Positions 25,310 to 36,759 of a stretch of 64,000 nucleotides of DNA are shown here, one piece after another. The position numbers and the translations under genes were made by a program. The notes beneath the pieces were generated by a model. The model saw only the letters and a program-made list of their open reading frames with translations, was not told the DNA's origin and searched no databases. Every line of letters starts with the position of its first letter. Position 1 is the stretch's first letter. Source of the stretch: Rhizobium sp. 9140 (GTDB taxonomy: Bacteria; Pseudomonadota; Alphaproteobacteria; Rhizobiales; Rhizobiaceae); assembly GCF_900067135.1 (NCBI RefSeq), contig NZ_FJUR01000002.1, positions 310,001-374,000 of the forward strand. Reading direction: 5' to 3'.

Positions 25310-27832
25310 TCAGGCAGCCCGCGCGTGCCGAACATTGTCCTCCTCCAGCAGGCGGAAGCGGCTGACGAGGCCTGCGAGCATGTCGATATCCTCGGCAAGC
25401 TGCAAGGTTGCGGCATTGGTCTCTTCCACCATCGCGGCATTCTGCTGGGTCATGTGGTCGATCTGGTTGACGGAACCGTTGACGGATTCGAGCGAGGTCG
25501 ACTGGTCGCGGCTGGAGATCGCGAGATGATCGACATGGCCGGCGATATCCACGATCTGGTGGGCGATTTCCATCAGGGCACTGCCGGTCTGCTCGACATA
25601 TTGCGAGCCCGTTGCAACCTCCGCCGACGATTTCGCGATCAGCCCGCCGATTTCCTTAGCCGCTTGCGCCGAACGCTGCGCGAGGTCGCGCACCTCTTGG
25701 GCAACAACCGCAAAGCCCTTTCCGGCCTCGCCTGCCCGTGCAGCCTCTACGCCGGCATTCAGCGCGAGGAGGTTGGTCTGGAAGGCGATCGTATCGATGG
25801 CGCCGACGATCTGCCCGATCTTGTCGGAAGCCTCGCGAATGCGCATCATGGCCGAGATCGCATTCTGCACGATGCCGGAGGAGTTGTCGGCATTGCGCTT
25901 GGCGCGCTGAACGATGCCCTGCACGTCGTTGGCGCGACCGGCCGCCGTGCGCACCGTCGATGAAACCTCGTCAACCGCAGCCGAAGTTTCCTCAAGCGCT
26001 GCCGCCTGCTGTTCCGTCCGCTTGGCAAGGTCGCCGACGGCATCGGCCATCTGCTGGCCATTATGATGGATGGCGCTGGAGATATTGCGAATTTCCGAAA
26101 GCGTCTCGCGCAACCCACCGACCGAGGCGTTGAAGTCGCTGCGAAGACGATCGAGATGCGCGGCAAAGGGTGTTTCGATGGTGACGCTCATGTCACCGCG
26201 TGCGAGGCGCGACAGGCCCTGCGCCAGGGTGTCCACAGCGAACTGAACCTGCTGCGCGGCCTCCTGACGATCCGTATCGTTGCGCCGCCGCTGGGTCTCC
26301 GTCTCGCGACGCGTCGCCTCCGCCTGCTCTTCCATCGAGACCTTGGTGAGCGCATTGCCTTTGAAGACCGAAAGCGCGCGCGCCATGTCGCCAATTTCGT
26401 CGGAACGGTTTTCACCCGTGATCGACGTATCCAGCGCACCGTCGGCAAGGCGACGCATGGCAGCGGTGATCTGCCCGATCGGACCTTTCAACGTTATGAC
26501 CAGTGCTGTTCCGGCGAGAAGGGCGATGAGAATGCCGGCAAGCGTCGCGCCGAGCGAAATGGTGTTCGCCTGCTCGCGCTCCGTGCCCGCACTCTGCTTC
26601 TGGCTCTCCGCGAATTCCGTCAGCAGCGTCCATGTCCCGTCGATCTGTGCGGCCGCGGCGTCGAACTCCGAGCGCTGTTTCGCCGACAAGGCCACGAGCG
26701 CGAGGGCGTTCGCCTCCAGGGATGCCATGGCCGGCTTCGCCTTTGCCGGCAGCGCGGCCAGAACCGTATCGCCGGGAACGGCGGTCGCGAGACCCTCCAT
26801 CTCCTTGCCATAGGCATACAGCGCCTGCTGCACCGTCTTTACGCCGCCCTCGTCCGGAACGGCCGCGAGTTCGGCAAAGACGACGCGGATCTGGTTGGCA
26901 TTTCCGACGATGGCGCGCAGCTTGTTGCCGACGCGATCGGCCTTGGCGATTTCGCCTTCCGCTGCGGCAAGCGCGGAGACGGCATTGCGCAGAGCGTCGT
27001 CGGACGCGGTCTTGATCGCCGCCGCCGCGCGGTCGAGCGAAGCGAGTGCGGTAACGAGATTGCCGACGGCGAAGGGATCGGTGCCGGCCTTTGTCGCGCC
27101 GTCTCCGACGGCCGCCATCTGAGGCTTCAGCGCATCGACGGCTGGAAGCGAGGTCTTTCCGAGGGCCTTGATCGTCGCGTCGAGCGCCGTGGACACGGCG
27201 GGCAGGCCCGTCTTGATCACCTTGATCCGGTCCGCATCGCTTGCCGCTGCGGTTGCCTGCGTCGCGAGCGTCTGCGCCGCGGAACCGAGCGCGCCGACTT
27301 GCAGCGCCGTTTTCAGGTCGGATTTCGCGGATTTCTCGAGGGTTTTGGCAGAGGCGAGGAGGACGAAGGCCTGTTTCCCCGCTGCGGCCTGCACGGCGAG
27401 AAGCTCCTCGGTGCTCGCGCCGACCGCGGTGGCGATCCGCTCGCGGTCGGTCTGCAGCGCCCAAAGGGTTTCGATGTTCGCGGCGATGCTGGCGGACTGG
27501 GCCAGCGCCTCGTCCAGCCGGGCGACATCCGTCTCCGCACGCAGGCCATCGGCCATCGTTTTCAGGTTGGCGATCTCGTCGCTCAGTTCCCTGCGCGCCG
27601 CATCGTGCGTCTCCGGCGACGGCTGCATCAGGAAGCGCGACATGGCGGAGAAGACTTCCTTGAAGCCGCTCAGCGACTGGAGGACGCTGTTGGAAATTTC
27701 CATGCGTCCCTGCAGCAGACCGGATGTGTAGAGACCGGTGATGCCGACGGCCGTGATGCTGAGCACGAACGGCGTGACGAGAACCAGCACCTTGGTCTGG
27801 ATCCGTATCCGAGACATCAAACGATCGATCAT
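25310..27832 (-). CDS. methyl-accepting chemotaxis protein with a long helical periplasmic domain
   Basis: Chemoreceptor of 840 residues. The first membrane helix is near residues 14-34 and the second near 425-448, leaving about 390 periplasmic residues that are alanine-rich and predicted all-helical. Two HAMP-like segments follow, then a signalling domain with the conserved hairpin tip AFQTNLLALNAGVEAARAGEAGKGFAVVAQEVR. The start at 27832 has a GGGGGGAG site. No C-terminal CheR-binding pentapeptide is visible. The ligand is unknown. Confidence 0.93.
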   Translation of the reverse strand: MIDRLMSRIRIQTKVLVLVTPFVLSITAVGITGLYTSGLLQGRMEISNSVLQSLSGFKEVFSAMSRFLMQPSPETHDAARRELSDEIANLKTMADGLRAETDVARLDEALAQSASIAANIETLWALQTDRERIATAVGASTEELLAVQAAAGKQAFVLLASAKTLEKSAKSDLKTALQVGALGSAAQTLATQATAAASDADRIKVIKTGLPAVSTALDATIKALGKTSLPAVDALKPQMAAVGDGATKAGTDPFAVGNLVTALASLDRAAAAIKTASDDALRNAVSALAAAEGEIAKADRVGNKLRAIVGNANQIRVVFAELAAVPDEGGVKTVQQALYAYGKEMEGLATAVPGDTVLAALPAKAKPAMASLEANALALVALSAKQRSEFDAAAAQIDGTWTLLTEFAESQKQSAGTEREQANTISLGATLAGILIALLAGTALVITLKGPIGQITAAMRRLADGALDTSITGENRSDEIGDMARALSVFKGNALTKVSMEEQAEATRRETETQRRRNDTDRQEAAQQVQFAVDTLAQGLSRLARGDMSVTIETPFAAHLDRLRSDFNASVGGLRETLSEIRNISSAIHHNGQQMADAVGDLAKRTEQQAAALEETSAAVDEVSSTVRTAAGRANDVQGIVQRAKRNADNSSGIVQNAISAMMRIREASDKIGQIVGAIDTIAFQTNLLALNAGVEAARAGEAGKGFAVVAQEVRDLAQRSAQAAKEIGGLIAKSSAEVATGSQYVEQTGSALMEIAHQIVDIAGHVDHLAISSRDQSTSLESVNGSVNQIDHMTQQNAAMVEETNAATLQLAEDIDMLAGLVSRFRLLEEDNVRHARAA

Positions 27833-28078
27833 GAAAAGCTCCCCCCACCCGCTTAAGGCCGCACCGGAGTGATCGGCGCAGCGTGTGCGGCATTCTGTCA
27901 AATGCGGATTAAAATATAATAAAATACTTACGATCCGTATGGCTCCGGCATCGGTGAACGTTCTGTCGGGTGCGAGAGAATTTGACGTTGCGGCGCAGGC
28001 CGGTTCCTGCCATTGCGGCACAGTCGATGGCGTGTCCCCTCCATGGTCGGGCTGGGGGAAACGCGGCGGGAGGGCCAC

Positions 28079-28978
28079 ATGGTTTCGGACGTCAAGGATA
28101 AGGGAGCGCTGACGGGGATCGCGCTGGCCACGGCGGGCTATGCCTGCTTCGCCTTGCAGGATGCGATCGTCAAATGGCTGGTGGCGGACTATGCCGTGCC
28201 GCAGATCCTGTTCTTCCGCAGCCTCGTGATCGTCGCCATCACGGGCATGCTCGTTCGCGTTCGCAAGCACCCCTCCGCCTGGCAGAGCCCCTACCGGAAG
28301 ACACTGGTGCTGCGCGCGGCGCTGATGCTGGTCGCCTGGCTGCTGTTTTACAATGCGGCCCGCACGCTCGGCCTTGCGGAACTGACGACGCTCTATTTCT
28401 CGGCGCCGATCATGGTCATGTTCCTGTCGATCCTCGTGCTGAAGGAAACGATCGGCATGGGACGCTGGGCCGCCTGTATCGGGGGGTTCATCGGCGTGGT
28501 CGTAGCCGCCAATCCCACGCAGTCACCGAACCTCCTGCCGGCCGCCATGTGCGTCGTTGCAGGTTTCTGCTGGGCCTGGAGCACGATCCTCGTGCGTCTC
28601 GTCAGCCGCAGCGAATCCACGCTGACCCAGATGTATGCGACAAGCCTTCTGTTCGGCCTTGCCTGCGCGCTGGCGCTGCCCTGGGTGTGGACGACGCCGG
28701 ATGCGACGGGCTGGGGCCTGCTGCTGGCGCTCGGCCTCATCTCCACCATCGGGCAGTACCTGCTCTATGACGGGTTCCGCTATGCGCCCGCTTCCGCCAT
28801 CGCGCCGATCGAATATACCGGCCTGATGTGGGCCTTCATCTACGGCTACCTGATCTGGGCCGAGGTGCCGGCCATGAACGTCTTCATCGGCGCCCTCCTG
28901 ATCGTTGCGTCCAGCATCGTGCTCGTCTTCTGGGAGCGACGCGGGCATGGCGCCCGCCGCAAGGGCTCGCCCGCCTGA
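28079..28978 (+). CDS. EamA-type (drug/metabolite) transporter
   Basis: Integral membrane protein of 299 residues with ten predicted helices in two EamA repeats (from GIALATAGYACFALQDAIVKW and from LLPAAMCVVAGFCWAWSTILV). Relatives export amino acids or metabolites, or act as uptake permeases for S-adenosylmethionine-like compounds; the substrate is not predictable. The start at 28079 has a GGGAGGG site. It is divergent from the chemoreceptor gene across 246 bases that include an A/T-rich segment near 27905-27930. Confidence 0.9.
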   Translation: MVSDVKDKGALTGIALATAGYACFALQDAIVKWLVADYAVPQILFFRSLVIVAITGMLVRVRKHPSAWQSPYRKTLVLRAALMLVAWLLFYNAARTLGLAELTTLYFSAPIMVMFLSILVLKETIGMGRWAACIGGFIGVVVAANPTQSPNLLPAAMCVVAGFCWAWSTILVRLVSRSESTLTQMYATSLLFGLACALALPWVWTTPDATGWGLLLALGLISTIGQYLLYDGFRYAPASAIAPIEYTGLMWAFIYGYLIWAEVPAMNVFIGALLIVASSIVLVFWERRGHGARRKGSPA

Positions 28979-29000
28979 GCCACGTCCGAGAGGATGACGA

Positions 29001-30065
29001 TCAGCCCTTCCTGGCGAGTTGCATCAGGGCGACCTGCTGCTGCAACCGGCGTTGGGCCTGATCCACCACCACGGCGACGATGATGACGATGCCCTTGATG
29101 ACCATCTGCCAGAAGGAGGAGACGCCCATCATCACCAACCCGTCCGACAGGATGCCGATGACGAAGGCGCCGATGATCGTTCCGCCGATCGTACCCCGCC
29201 CGCCGGACATGGAGGTGCCGCCAAGGACCGCTGCGGCGATGGCGTTGAGTTCGAACGAATTGCCCGTGGCCGGATGGGCGGCCATGAGTTCGGAGGAGAT
29301 GACGATACCGACGATGGCGGCGCAGAAGCCGGAGAACATATAGACGAACATCTTCACCCGGTTGACCCGGATGCCCGACATGCGCGCCGCCCGCTCATTG
29401 CCGCCGACGGCGAAGATCTGGCGACCCAGCGGCACGTAGCGCGCGAAATAGGCCGCGGCCAGCGCGACGACGATCAGGATCCAGATCGACACCGGCAGGC
29501 CGATGATACGGCCCGAGCCCAGAAAGCCGAACCCCGTGGTGGCCAGCTCCGGCTTGCCGATAAGGTTCGGAAAGGTCTGCCCGTCCGACGAGAGCAGCGC
29601 GAGGCCACGGGCCACATAGAGCGTGCCGAGCGTGGCGATGAACGGCGCGACGTTCAGCCGGGTGATCAGCAATCCGTTGACCGCGCCGATCAGGATGCCG
29701 ACGGAAAGCGTGATCAGGCAGACCTCGACGATATTGAAATAGATCGTGTAGCCGATTTGCAGATCGATGCCGTTAATGATCAGCCCGCCGGCCACCATGC
29801 CGCAGAGGCCGACGATGGAGCCGACCGAAAGGTCGATGCCGCCGGTGATGATGACGAAGGTCATGCCCATGGCGAGGAACGCGTTCAGCGCCACATGCTT
29901 CGACATCAGGATGATGTTGGCCGTCGAAAGGAAGTTCGGCGCGAAGGCCGAGAAGAAGGCGATGACGGCGAAAAGCGCGATGAATGTGCGCAGCTTCATC
30001 AGCGTCAACAGAAGCGAGCCGCTGTCCGCCGCGGCTGCCGGTGTGGTCGTGGTGGCCGTCGTCAT
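29001..30065 (-). CDS. ribose-type ABC transporter permease (RbsC family)
   Basis: CUT2-family permease of 354 residues. Diagnostic segments are ITGGIDLSVGSIVGL, the FIATLGTLYVARGLALL stretch and NAIAAAVLGGTSMSGGRGTIGG. The start overlaps the ATPase stop by four bases. It is the distal gene of the operon starting at 34227. It probably transports a monosaccharide or sugar acid. Confidence 0.94.
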   Translation of the reverse strand: MTTATTTTPAAAADSGSLLLTLMKLRTFIALFAVIAFFSAFAPNFLSTANIILMSKHVALNAFLAMGMTFVIITGGIDLSVGSIVGLCGMVAGGLIINGIDLQIGYTIYFNIVEVCLITLSVGILIGAVNGLLITRLNVAPFIATLGTLYVARGLALLSSDGQTFPNLIGKPELATTGFGFLGSGRIIGLPVSIWILIVVALAAAYFARYVPLGRQIFAVGGNERAARMSGIRVNRVKMFVYMFSGFCAAIVGIVISSELMAAHPATGNSFELNAIAAAVLGGTSMSGGRGTIGGTIIGAFVIGILSDGLVMMGVSSFWQMVIKGIVIIVAVVVDQAQRRLQQQVALMQLARKG

Positions 30066-31636
30066 GGCGCGATATCCCCGCTTGTCTGTGTCGATTTATG
30101 GCCGATCGATGCCGCGCGCACGATCGCTTCCTCGCTTGCCTCCGCCCGGTCGAGAATGGTGGTGATGCGGCCATTGCTCATCACGGCGATCCGGTCGGAG
30201 AGCGCCATCACCTCTTCGAGATCCGAGGTGGAGAACAGGATGGCGAGCCCCTCGCCCGCCAGCCGGCGCATGGTGCGGAAGACGTCGGCCTTCGCGCCGA
30301 CATCGATGCCGCGGCTCGGCTCGTCCATCAGCAGAACCTTCGGCTTCGTCATCAGCGCCTTGCCGATGACCACCTTCTGCTGGTTGCCGCCGGACATGGA
30401 GGTCACATCGAAATCCGGGTTCGGCGCCTTGATGGCAAGATCCTTAATGGCGGACGCGATGGCGGAGCGCTCCCGCTCTCCCGCGATGTGGAACCCGAAA
30501 CGAACGAAGCGGTCGAGACTGGCGAGCGTCAGGTTCGCGGCGATCGACAGCACCTGCACCAGGCCCTCGCGCTGCCGGTCTTCCGGGATCAGCGCCAGCC
30601 CGCGCTTGATGCGCGTCGGCGTATCGCGCGCGGCGATCTCCTCGCCATCGACGAAGATACGGCCCGTCGCATGCGGATGCTGCCCCATGACGCATTCGAA
30701 GAACTCGCTGCGCCCGGCGCCCATCAGGCCGTAAATCCCCAGCACCTCGCCGGCCCTGACCGAGATCGAGAGATGATCGACCGCAAGGCCTCCCGTCCGC
30801 CGTGCAAGCGAGATATCCTCGGCGCGGAAGGCTTCGCGACCCAGTGTGTGATCGACCGATTTCGCGAAATCCTTGGCATCCGAGCCGATCATCGAGCGGA
30901 CGATCCAGCGGGTGTCGATGTCCTTGATTTCTGCCTGACCGGTAATCTGCCCGTCCCGGAGCACGGTGATGTGGTCGCCGATACGCATCAGCTCTTCCAG
31001 CCGGTGCGAGATATAGACGATCGCGACCCCTTGTGCCTTCAGCTCGGCGATCACCTTGAACAGGATATCGACTTCGGCGGCAGAGAGCGCCGAGGTCGGC
31101 TCGTCCAGGATGAGAATGCGCGTGTCGAGCGAAAGCGCCCTGGCGATCTCCACCAGCTGCTGCTGGCCGATCGGCAGGTCCTCCACCATCGTCTCCGCGC
31201 TGATGCCCGCATCCAGCCGGTCGAGGAAGATATTGGCTTTCTCGATCTGCGCCTTGTGATCGATGCCGGCGAAGCCGCGAACGATCTCGCGGGTCGCAAA
31301 GATGTTCTCGGCGACGGACAGGTTGCCGAAGAGGTTCAGCTCCTGGAACACCATGCCGATACCGTGTTTCTGCGCATCGGCCGGCGAGTGGAATTCGACC
31401 GGTTTGCCGTCGAGCAGGATGCGCCCGAGCGACGGACGCTCGACGCCTGCGATCATCCGCATCAGCGTCGATTTCCCGGCGCCGTTCTCGCCGACGAGCA
31501 CGTTTACCGCGCCCCGGCGCAGCGAGAGATTGGCATTCCGGACCGCGACGATGCCCGAATAGACCTTCGTCACGTCCTCCAGCTGAAGGATGATATCGTC
31601 CTCGACCGCGCTGCTCGTATCGGAAACCATCGTCAT
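30062..31636 (-). CDS. ribose-type ABC transporter ATP-binding protein (RbsA family, duplicated ATPase)
   Basis: 524 residues with two ABC domains. The N-terminal copy has Walker A GENGAGKST and Walker B ILILDEPTSALS. The C-terminal copy has a degenerate Walker A (GLMGAGRSE), a signature MSGGNQQK and Walker B LLMDEPSRGIDVG, as usual in RbsA proteins. It is overlapped by neighbours at both ends (ATGA), which indicates a tightly coupled operon. Confidence 0.94.
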   Translation of the reverse strand: MTMVSDTSSAVEDDIILQLEDVTKVYSGIVAVRNANLSLRRGAVNVLVGENGAGKSTLMRMIAGVERPSLGRILLDGKPVEFHSPADAQKHGIGMVFQELNLFGNLSVAENIFATREIVRGFAGIDHKAQIEKANIFLDRLDAGISAETMVEDLPIGQQQLVEIARALSLDTRILILDEPTSALSAAEVDILFKVIAELKAQGVAIVYISHRLEELMRIGDHITVLRDGQITGQAEIKDIDTRWIVRSMIGSDAKDFAKSVDHTLGREAFRAEDISLARRTGGLAVDHLSISVRAGEVLGIYGLMGAGRSEFFECVMGQHPHATGRIFVDGEEIAARDTPTRIKRGLALIPEDRQREGLVQVLSIAANLTLASLDRFVRFGFHIAGERERSAIASAIKDLAIKAPNPDFDVTSMSGGNQQKVVIGKALMTKPKVLLMDEPSRGIDVGAKADVFRTMRRLAGEGLAILFSTSDLEEVMALSDRIAVMSNGRITTILDRAEASEEAIVRAASIGHKSTQTSGDIAP

Positions 31637-32283
31637 GGTTCCAGCGTCAGGGCGACGGGCGTCAGCAGCGGCAATTGGCCTTTCGCCGGCACGGGAAAAG
31701 CGCCAACCGCCTCGATCCTCCTGCCATCAAGCCCTTCGCGCGGCAGTGCCTGCAACACCTGAGCATTCAGATGGGCATTGAAGGCCTTGCCGAATTCGGC
31801 CCACTGGATCTGGTTCTTGAACTGGTTGAAGCTCACGAAATCGAGGCTGTCGCGGATCGCCGTACCCTTGATGACCGGCCCGATCTGGACCCGAACATCC
31901 GCTTTGCCGTCGCCGTCGATATCCGTGTCGAGATAGCCGGCGCGCGACGTGGTCTCGGCCGCGATCACCGTGCCGGAGACCTTGGCGGCATAGGTCCAGG
32001 GGGCGTTGCCCTCCTTTTCCTTGTGGCCGTATTTCGCGGCCGCCGCATCGGGATCGGATGCGATCGATGCTGCGACCTCGGCATAGGGACCCGCCTTCGA
32101 GGTCAGATACGGCACCACCTTCGGCGCCCACAGCTCTGTCGCCTGACGCTCGGGATTGAAGCCACCGCTTGCGGCCTCGGCGGCCTCCTCGGCCGTCGGC
32201 GTCTTGATGATCTTGCAGCCGGGCAGGACCATGAACGTGGCCGAGACGAGGCAAAGCGCGGCAGCGGCGGTGAAACGCGGCAT
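31633..32283 (-). CDS. DUF2291-family periplasmic lipoprotein associated with a sugar ABC transporter
   Basis: 216 residues with a lipobox VLPGC (Cys23) after a short hydrophobic signal. The family is repeatedly found within CUT2 sugar importer operons; its role is unknown, perhaps as an accessory of the permease or binding protein. The conserved region includes VRVQIGPVIKGTAIRDSLDFVSFNQFKNQIQWAEFG. It lies between the binding-protein gene and the ATPase gene and overlaps the latter by four bases. Confidence 0.88.
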   Translation of the reverse strand: MPRFTAAAALCLVSATFMVLPGCKIIKTPTAEEAAEAASGGFNPERQATELWAPKVVPYLTSKAGPYAEVAASIASDPDAAAAKYGHKEKEGNAPWTYAAKVSGTVIAAETTSRAGYLDTDIDGDGKADVRVQIGPVIKGTAIRDSLDFVSFNQFKNQIQWAEFGKAFNAHLNAQVLQALPREGLDGRRIEAVGAFPVPAKGQLPLLTPVALTLEP

Positions 32284-32309
32284 TCCGTCAACTCCGGATG
32301 GGAAAAGGC

Positions 32310-32339
32310 GCGGGCGGCGCGTGTGGACGAGCCGCCCGC
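32310..32339 (-). terminator. hairpin between binding-protein and DUF2291 genes (attenuator-type terminator)
   Basis: Perfect 9-base stem GCGGGCGGC / GCCGCCCGC with a 12-base loop. On the minus strand it is followed within two bases by a CTTTT run. It probably reduces read-through so that the binding protein is made in excess over the membrane components. Confidence 0.65.
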
Positions 32340-32354
32340 CTCGTAAGATCGAGA

Positions 32355-34227
<1,873 letters not shown>

Positions 34228-34253
34228 GTGTCTTGATCCCGTTTTGTCGGGTC

Positions 34254-34282
34254 ATCTAACGGTAACTGGTATAATGAGTCAA
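34254..34282 (-). promoter_or_regulatory. candidate promoter of the ApnO-like/ribose-type importer operon
   Basis: On the minus strand TTGACT (34277-34282) and TTAGAT (34254-34259) are separated by 17 bases, 26 bases before the start codon. A TATAAT on the opposite strand (34270-34275) could serve the divergent gene. Confidence 0.5.
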
Positions 34283-34461
34283 TGAGCATTTCACATGATG
34301 TCGCAGAGCGGAGATTCGACGGAATGCGCACTCCCTGGTCCCTTTACGCAGGCGGTCCGATCCAGCTAGATCGGAACAGGCCGGCAGATGCCTTGAAGAG
34401 ACGGACGTCGCGGTGGTCAGCGTCTCGCGCTTTATGCCGCACACCATTCTGGACAAATGCC

Positions 34462-35016
34462 ATGCTCGTGTTTCTCGATTTCGAAGCGTCCTCCCTCGGC
34501 AAGAAGAGCTATCCGGTCGAGGTTGCCTGGGTTTTCGAGGATGGAACGTCGCGCGCTCACCTGATCCGCCCGACGCCGGATTGGACGGACTGGTCGATGA
34601 AGAGCGAGCGCATTCACGGCCTCTCCCGGCGCCGTCTCCACTTGGAAGGCACGCCCGTCGCGGACGTCGCGCGGGATATGCTGGAAACGCTGGAGGGCCA
34701 TGCACTCTACGCCAGCGCCCCTTCCTGGGATGGGAAATGGCTGAGCGTGCTGCTGCGCACAGGCGGCCTGCCGCGCCATGCGCTGAGGCTCGGGAAATCC
34801 GACGATGTCTTTCTGGAGCATGCGAGAACGATCATGGATGGCATGTTCACCCGCCGCGAGATCGCCGATTTCGTGAAGGGCATGATCGAGAGGACCGAGC
34901 CGGCGCAACCCGCGCACAGGGCGCTGGCGGATGCCACGCTGGAACACACGCGATGGCTTGCCATCCGGAAGGCCGCTACGCAGGCGGTTGCCGAACGTGG
35001 GGAAGTTTCAGGGTAA
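34462..35016 (+). CDS. DEDD-type 3'-5' exonuclease-like protein
   Basis: 184 residues of DnaQ-like fold. Motif I is FLDFEASSLG (Asp-x-Glu), motif II probably the Asp in SAPSWDGKWL, and motif III HRALADA (His plus Asp), so the full DEDDh set is plausible. A standalone domain of this size could trim RNA or DNA ends. The start at 34462 is the ATG right before motif I; longer in-frame extensions look non-coding. Divergent from the ApnO-like operon, with no partner gene. Confidence 0.75.
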   Translation: MLVFLDFEASSLGKKSYPVEVAWVFEDGTSRAHLIRPTPDWTDWSMKSERIHGLSRRRLHLEGTPVADVARDMLETLEGHALYASAPSWDGKWLSVLLRTGGLPRHALRLGKSDDVFLEHARTIMDGMFTRREIADFVKGMIERTEPAQPAHRALADATLEHTRWLAIRKAATQAVAERGEVSG

Positions 35017-35158
35017 GCACCGCATGCCAACTATTGCCGATGCCTTCAAGACGCTGAATCCCCTCGCATGGCACTCGACCCGGGGAGCCGGATACTAAGG
35101 CGCGCCTCGTCTCGCCGCCGGACACGCGCCTTGCTCTTACAGATGAGCCCATATTCCC

Positions 35159-36115
35159 CTACACGAGCATGTCACGCACGAGGCGGCGGAGCCAGGCGTT
35201 GAACGTCGAATGATGCGAGCGCTCATGCCAGAACAGGAAGACGGGCATGGCGCCGAATTCCTCGGGCGCATCGACCACGGCGATATCCGACAGCGCGGCG
35301 AAATGATCCGCGAACGGCTTCGACGTCGTGAAGACGAGATCGCTGCCGGCCAGCACCATGGGGACGAGCGCATATTCCGAGAGGCTGGCGCGAATGCGCC
35401 GTTGCAGGCCGAGTTCCGCGAGGTGGCCGTCGATGGGGCTGACGGACGCGCCGTGCGGCGGGTTCGGCGACAGGTGTTCGAGGTCGAGGTAATCGTCCAT
35501 GGTGATCGCGGGGGCGCCGGCGAACGGGTGATTCCGGTCCAGCATGCAGACGGTGCGGCACTCGGTGACGGTCTCTCCCCGCAGATTGCGCGAAGCGGGC
35601 TGGCGGTGGGCGAGCACCAGATCGACCTCGCCGGCCTCCAGCAATTGCTGAAGCGCCGCCATGCTCGGCATGGGCAGCATTTCCAGCATCATATGCGGCG
35701 CGACCTGCCGCAGGTGGCGGATGAGCCGGGGAACGAGAAACGGGCCGAAACTCGTCGCCGCGACGATCCGCACCCGCCTCTGGGATGTCGCCGGGTCGAA
35801 GTCGGCCTCGCGCCCGGCGAGATGGTCGATGTCATCCAGAATGCGATCGACGAGCGTGACGAGATCCTGCGCCCGCGGCGTCGGCGAAAGGCCCGTGCCG
35901 CTGCGCACCAGAAGCGGATCGCCGGTCATCGCCCGGAAGCGCCGCAAGGTCAGGCTGACCGCCGGCTGGCTCAGGCCATGGATCGCCGCCGTGCGTGAGA
36001 CGCTGCTCTCCGACAGCAATGTCTTCAGCACGCGAAGCTGGCGGATGTCGAGTTCGCCGCGGGTTCGCTCGCCGGCCTCCATCGCATCTGTCGCCGTCTT
36101 GATGCCGCCTGCCAA
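35159..36115 (-). CDS. LysR-family transcriptional regulator
   Basis: 318 residues with an N-terminal winged helix (LDIRQLRVLKTLLSESSVSRTAAIHGLSQPAVSLTLRRFR) and a periplasmic-binding-like effector domain. The TTG start at 36115 is preferred because AAGGAG lies six bases upstream; an ATG at 36082 lacks such a site. It is the last gene of the N-heterocycle-type operon (35159-42167), an arrangement that differs from the usual divergent LysR gene and suggests feedback control of the whole unit. Confidence 0.92.
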   Translation of the reverse strand: MAGGIKTATDAMEAGERTRGELDIRQLRVLKTLLSESSVSRTAAIHGLSQPAVSLTLRRFRAMTGDPLLVRSGTGLSPTPRAQDLVTLVDRILDDIDHLAGREADFDPATSQRRVRIVAATSFGPFLVPRLIRHLRQVAPHMMLEMLPMPSMAALQQLLEAGEVDLVLAHRQPASRNLRGETVTECRTVCMLDRNHPFAGAPAITMDDYLDLEHLSPNPPHGASVSPIDGHLAELGLQRRIRASLSEYALVPMVLAGSDLVFTTSKPFADHFAALSDIAVVDAPEEFGAMPVFLFWHERSHHSTFNAWLRRLVRDMLV

Positions 36116-36150
36116 GCTCTCTCCTTCACCCGCACGACGCTGCCCCCACC

Positions 36151-36756
36151 TTAAACAGCGTGGAACGACGCCATCGCCTTTGCCACCTTGGCCTTGAACG
36201 CCTCAAGCTCGGCTGGGCCGTTGCCGTTCATATTATAGAGCGCGAGATAGCGCACCGGTCTTTTCGGGCGAAAGATCGCCCAAAGCACCCGGCGCGCCAC
36301 CTTGCGCGGCGGATCGCCGACGAGCATGGCGCGAAAGCGCGGACCGCCATAGGTGGTGATGACGGCGACCGATTTGACGTTGTGAAGGATGCGGACGAGC
36401 TTGCCCTTGTCGCCGGCCGACATGGTGAACGCCACGCCGGGAACGAACACGCGGTCGAAGAAGCCTTTCAGGATCGCCGGCAGGCCGAAATTCCAGACGG
36501 GATGTACGAGCACCACCGCATCCGCCGCCCGGATGCGCGCGACATAGGGCGCGATGCCGGGCGTGATATTGATCGCCTCGTCGTGATAGTTCAGGCGCTC
36601 CTCGCGCGAGAGAACGGCATCGAAACCGTCATCGTAGAGCGAGAGCAGATCGACCTCATGCCCCCGCGCCTCCAGCGCCTGCCGGGCGACATCCCGCAAT
36701 TGCGCGCTGTAGCTGGTTTCCACCGGATGGGCATGGATGAGAAGGATCCGCGCCAT
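36151..36756 (-). CDS. flavodoxin-fold NAD(P)H:quinone oxidoreductase-like protein
   Basis: 201 residues of the NQO1/MdaB type (flavodoxin_2 family). ILLIHAHPVETSYSAQLRD is the FMN/FAD phosphate-loop region, and VLVHPVWNFGLPAILKGFFDRVFVPGVAF is the family signature. It is probably an NAD(P)H-dependent flavin reductase or quinone reductase in the cytoplasm. It starts three bases after the FAD-oxidase stop, so it may supply or drain electrons for that pathway. Confidence 0.88.
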   Translation of the reverse strand: MARILLIHAHPVETSYSAQLRDVARQALEARGHEVDLLSLYDDGFDAVLSREERLNYHDEAINITPGIAPYVARIRAADAVVLVHPVWNFGLPAILKGFFDRVFVPGVAFTMSAGDKGKLVRILHNVKSVAVITTYGGPRFRAMLVGDPPRKVARRVLWAIFRPKRPVRYLALYNMNGNGPAELEAFKAKVAKAMASFHAV

Positions 36757-36759
36757 GGC

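Noticed and set aside
26063..27856. Plus-strand 597-codon frame opposite the chemoreceptor gene
   Set aside because: No domain recognised; the minus strand has the chemoreceptor signalling domain.
29019..31762. Two plus-strand frames of about 570-590 codons opposite the ribose-type permease and ATPase genes
   Set aside because: Composition is His/Asp/Arg-rich with no domain, while the minus strand shows clear RbsC and RbsA motifs.
34270..34275. TATAAT on the plus strand taken as the promoter of the exonuclease-like gene
   Set aside because: No good -35 at the right spacing was found, and it lies nearly 190 bases from that start. It overlaps the better-supported minus-strand promoter, so it is only mentioned there.
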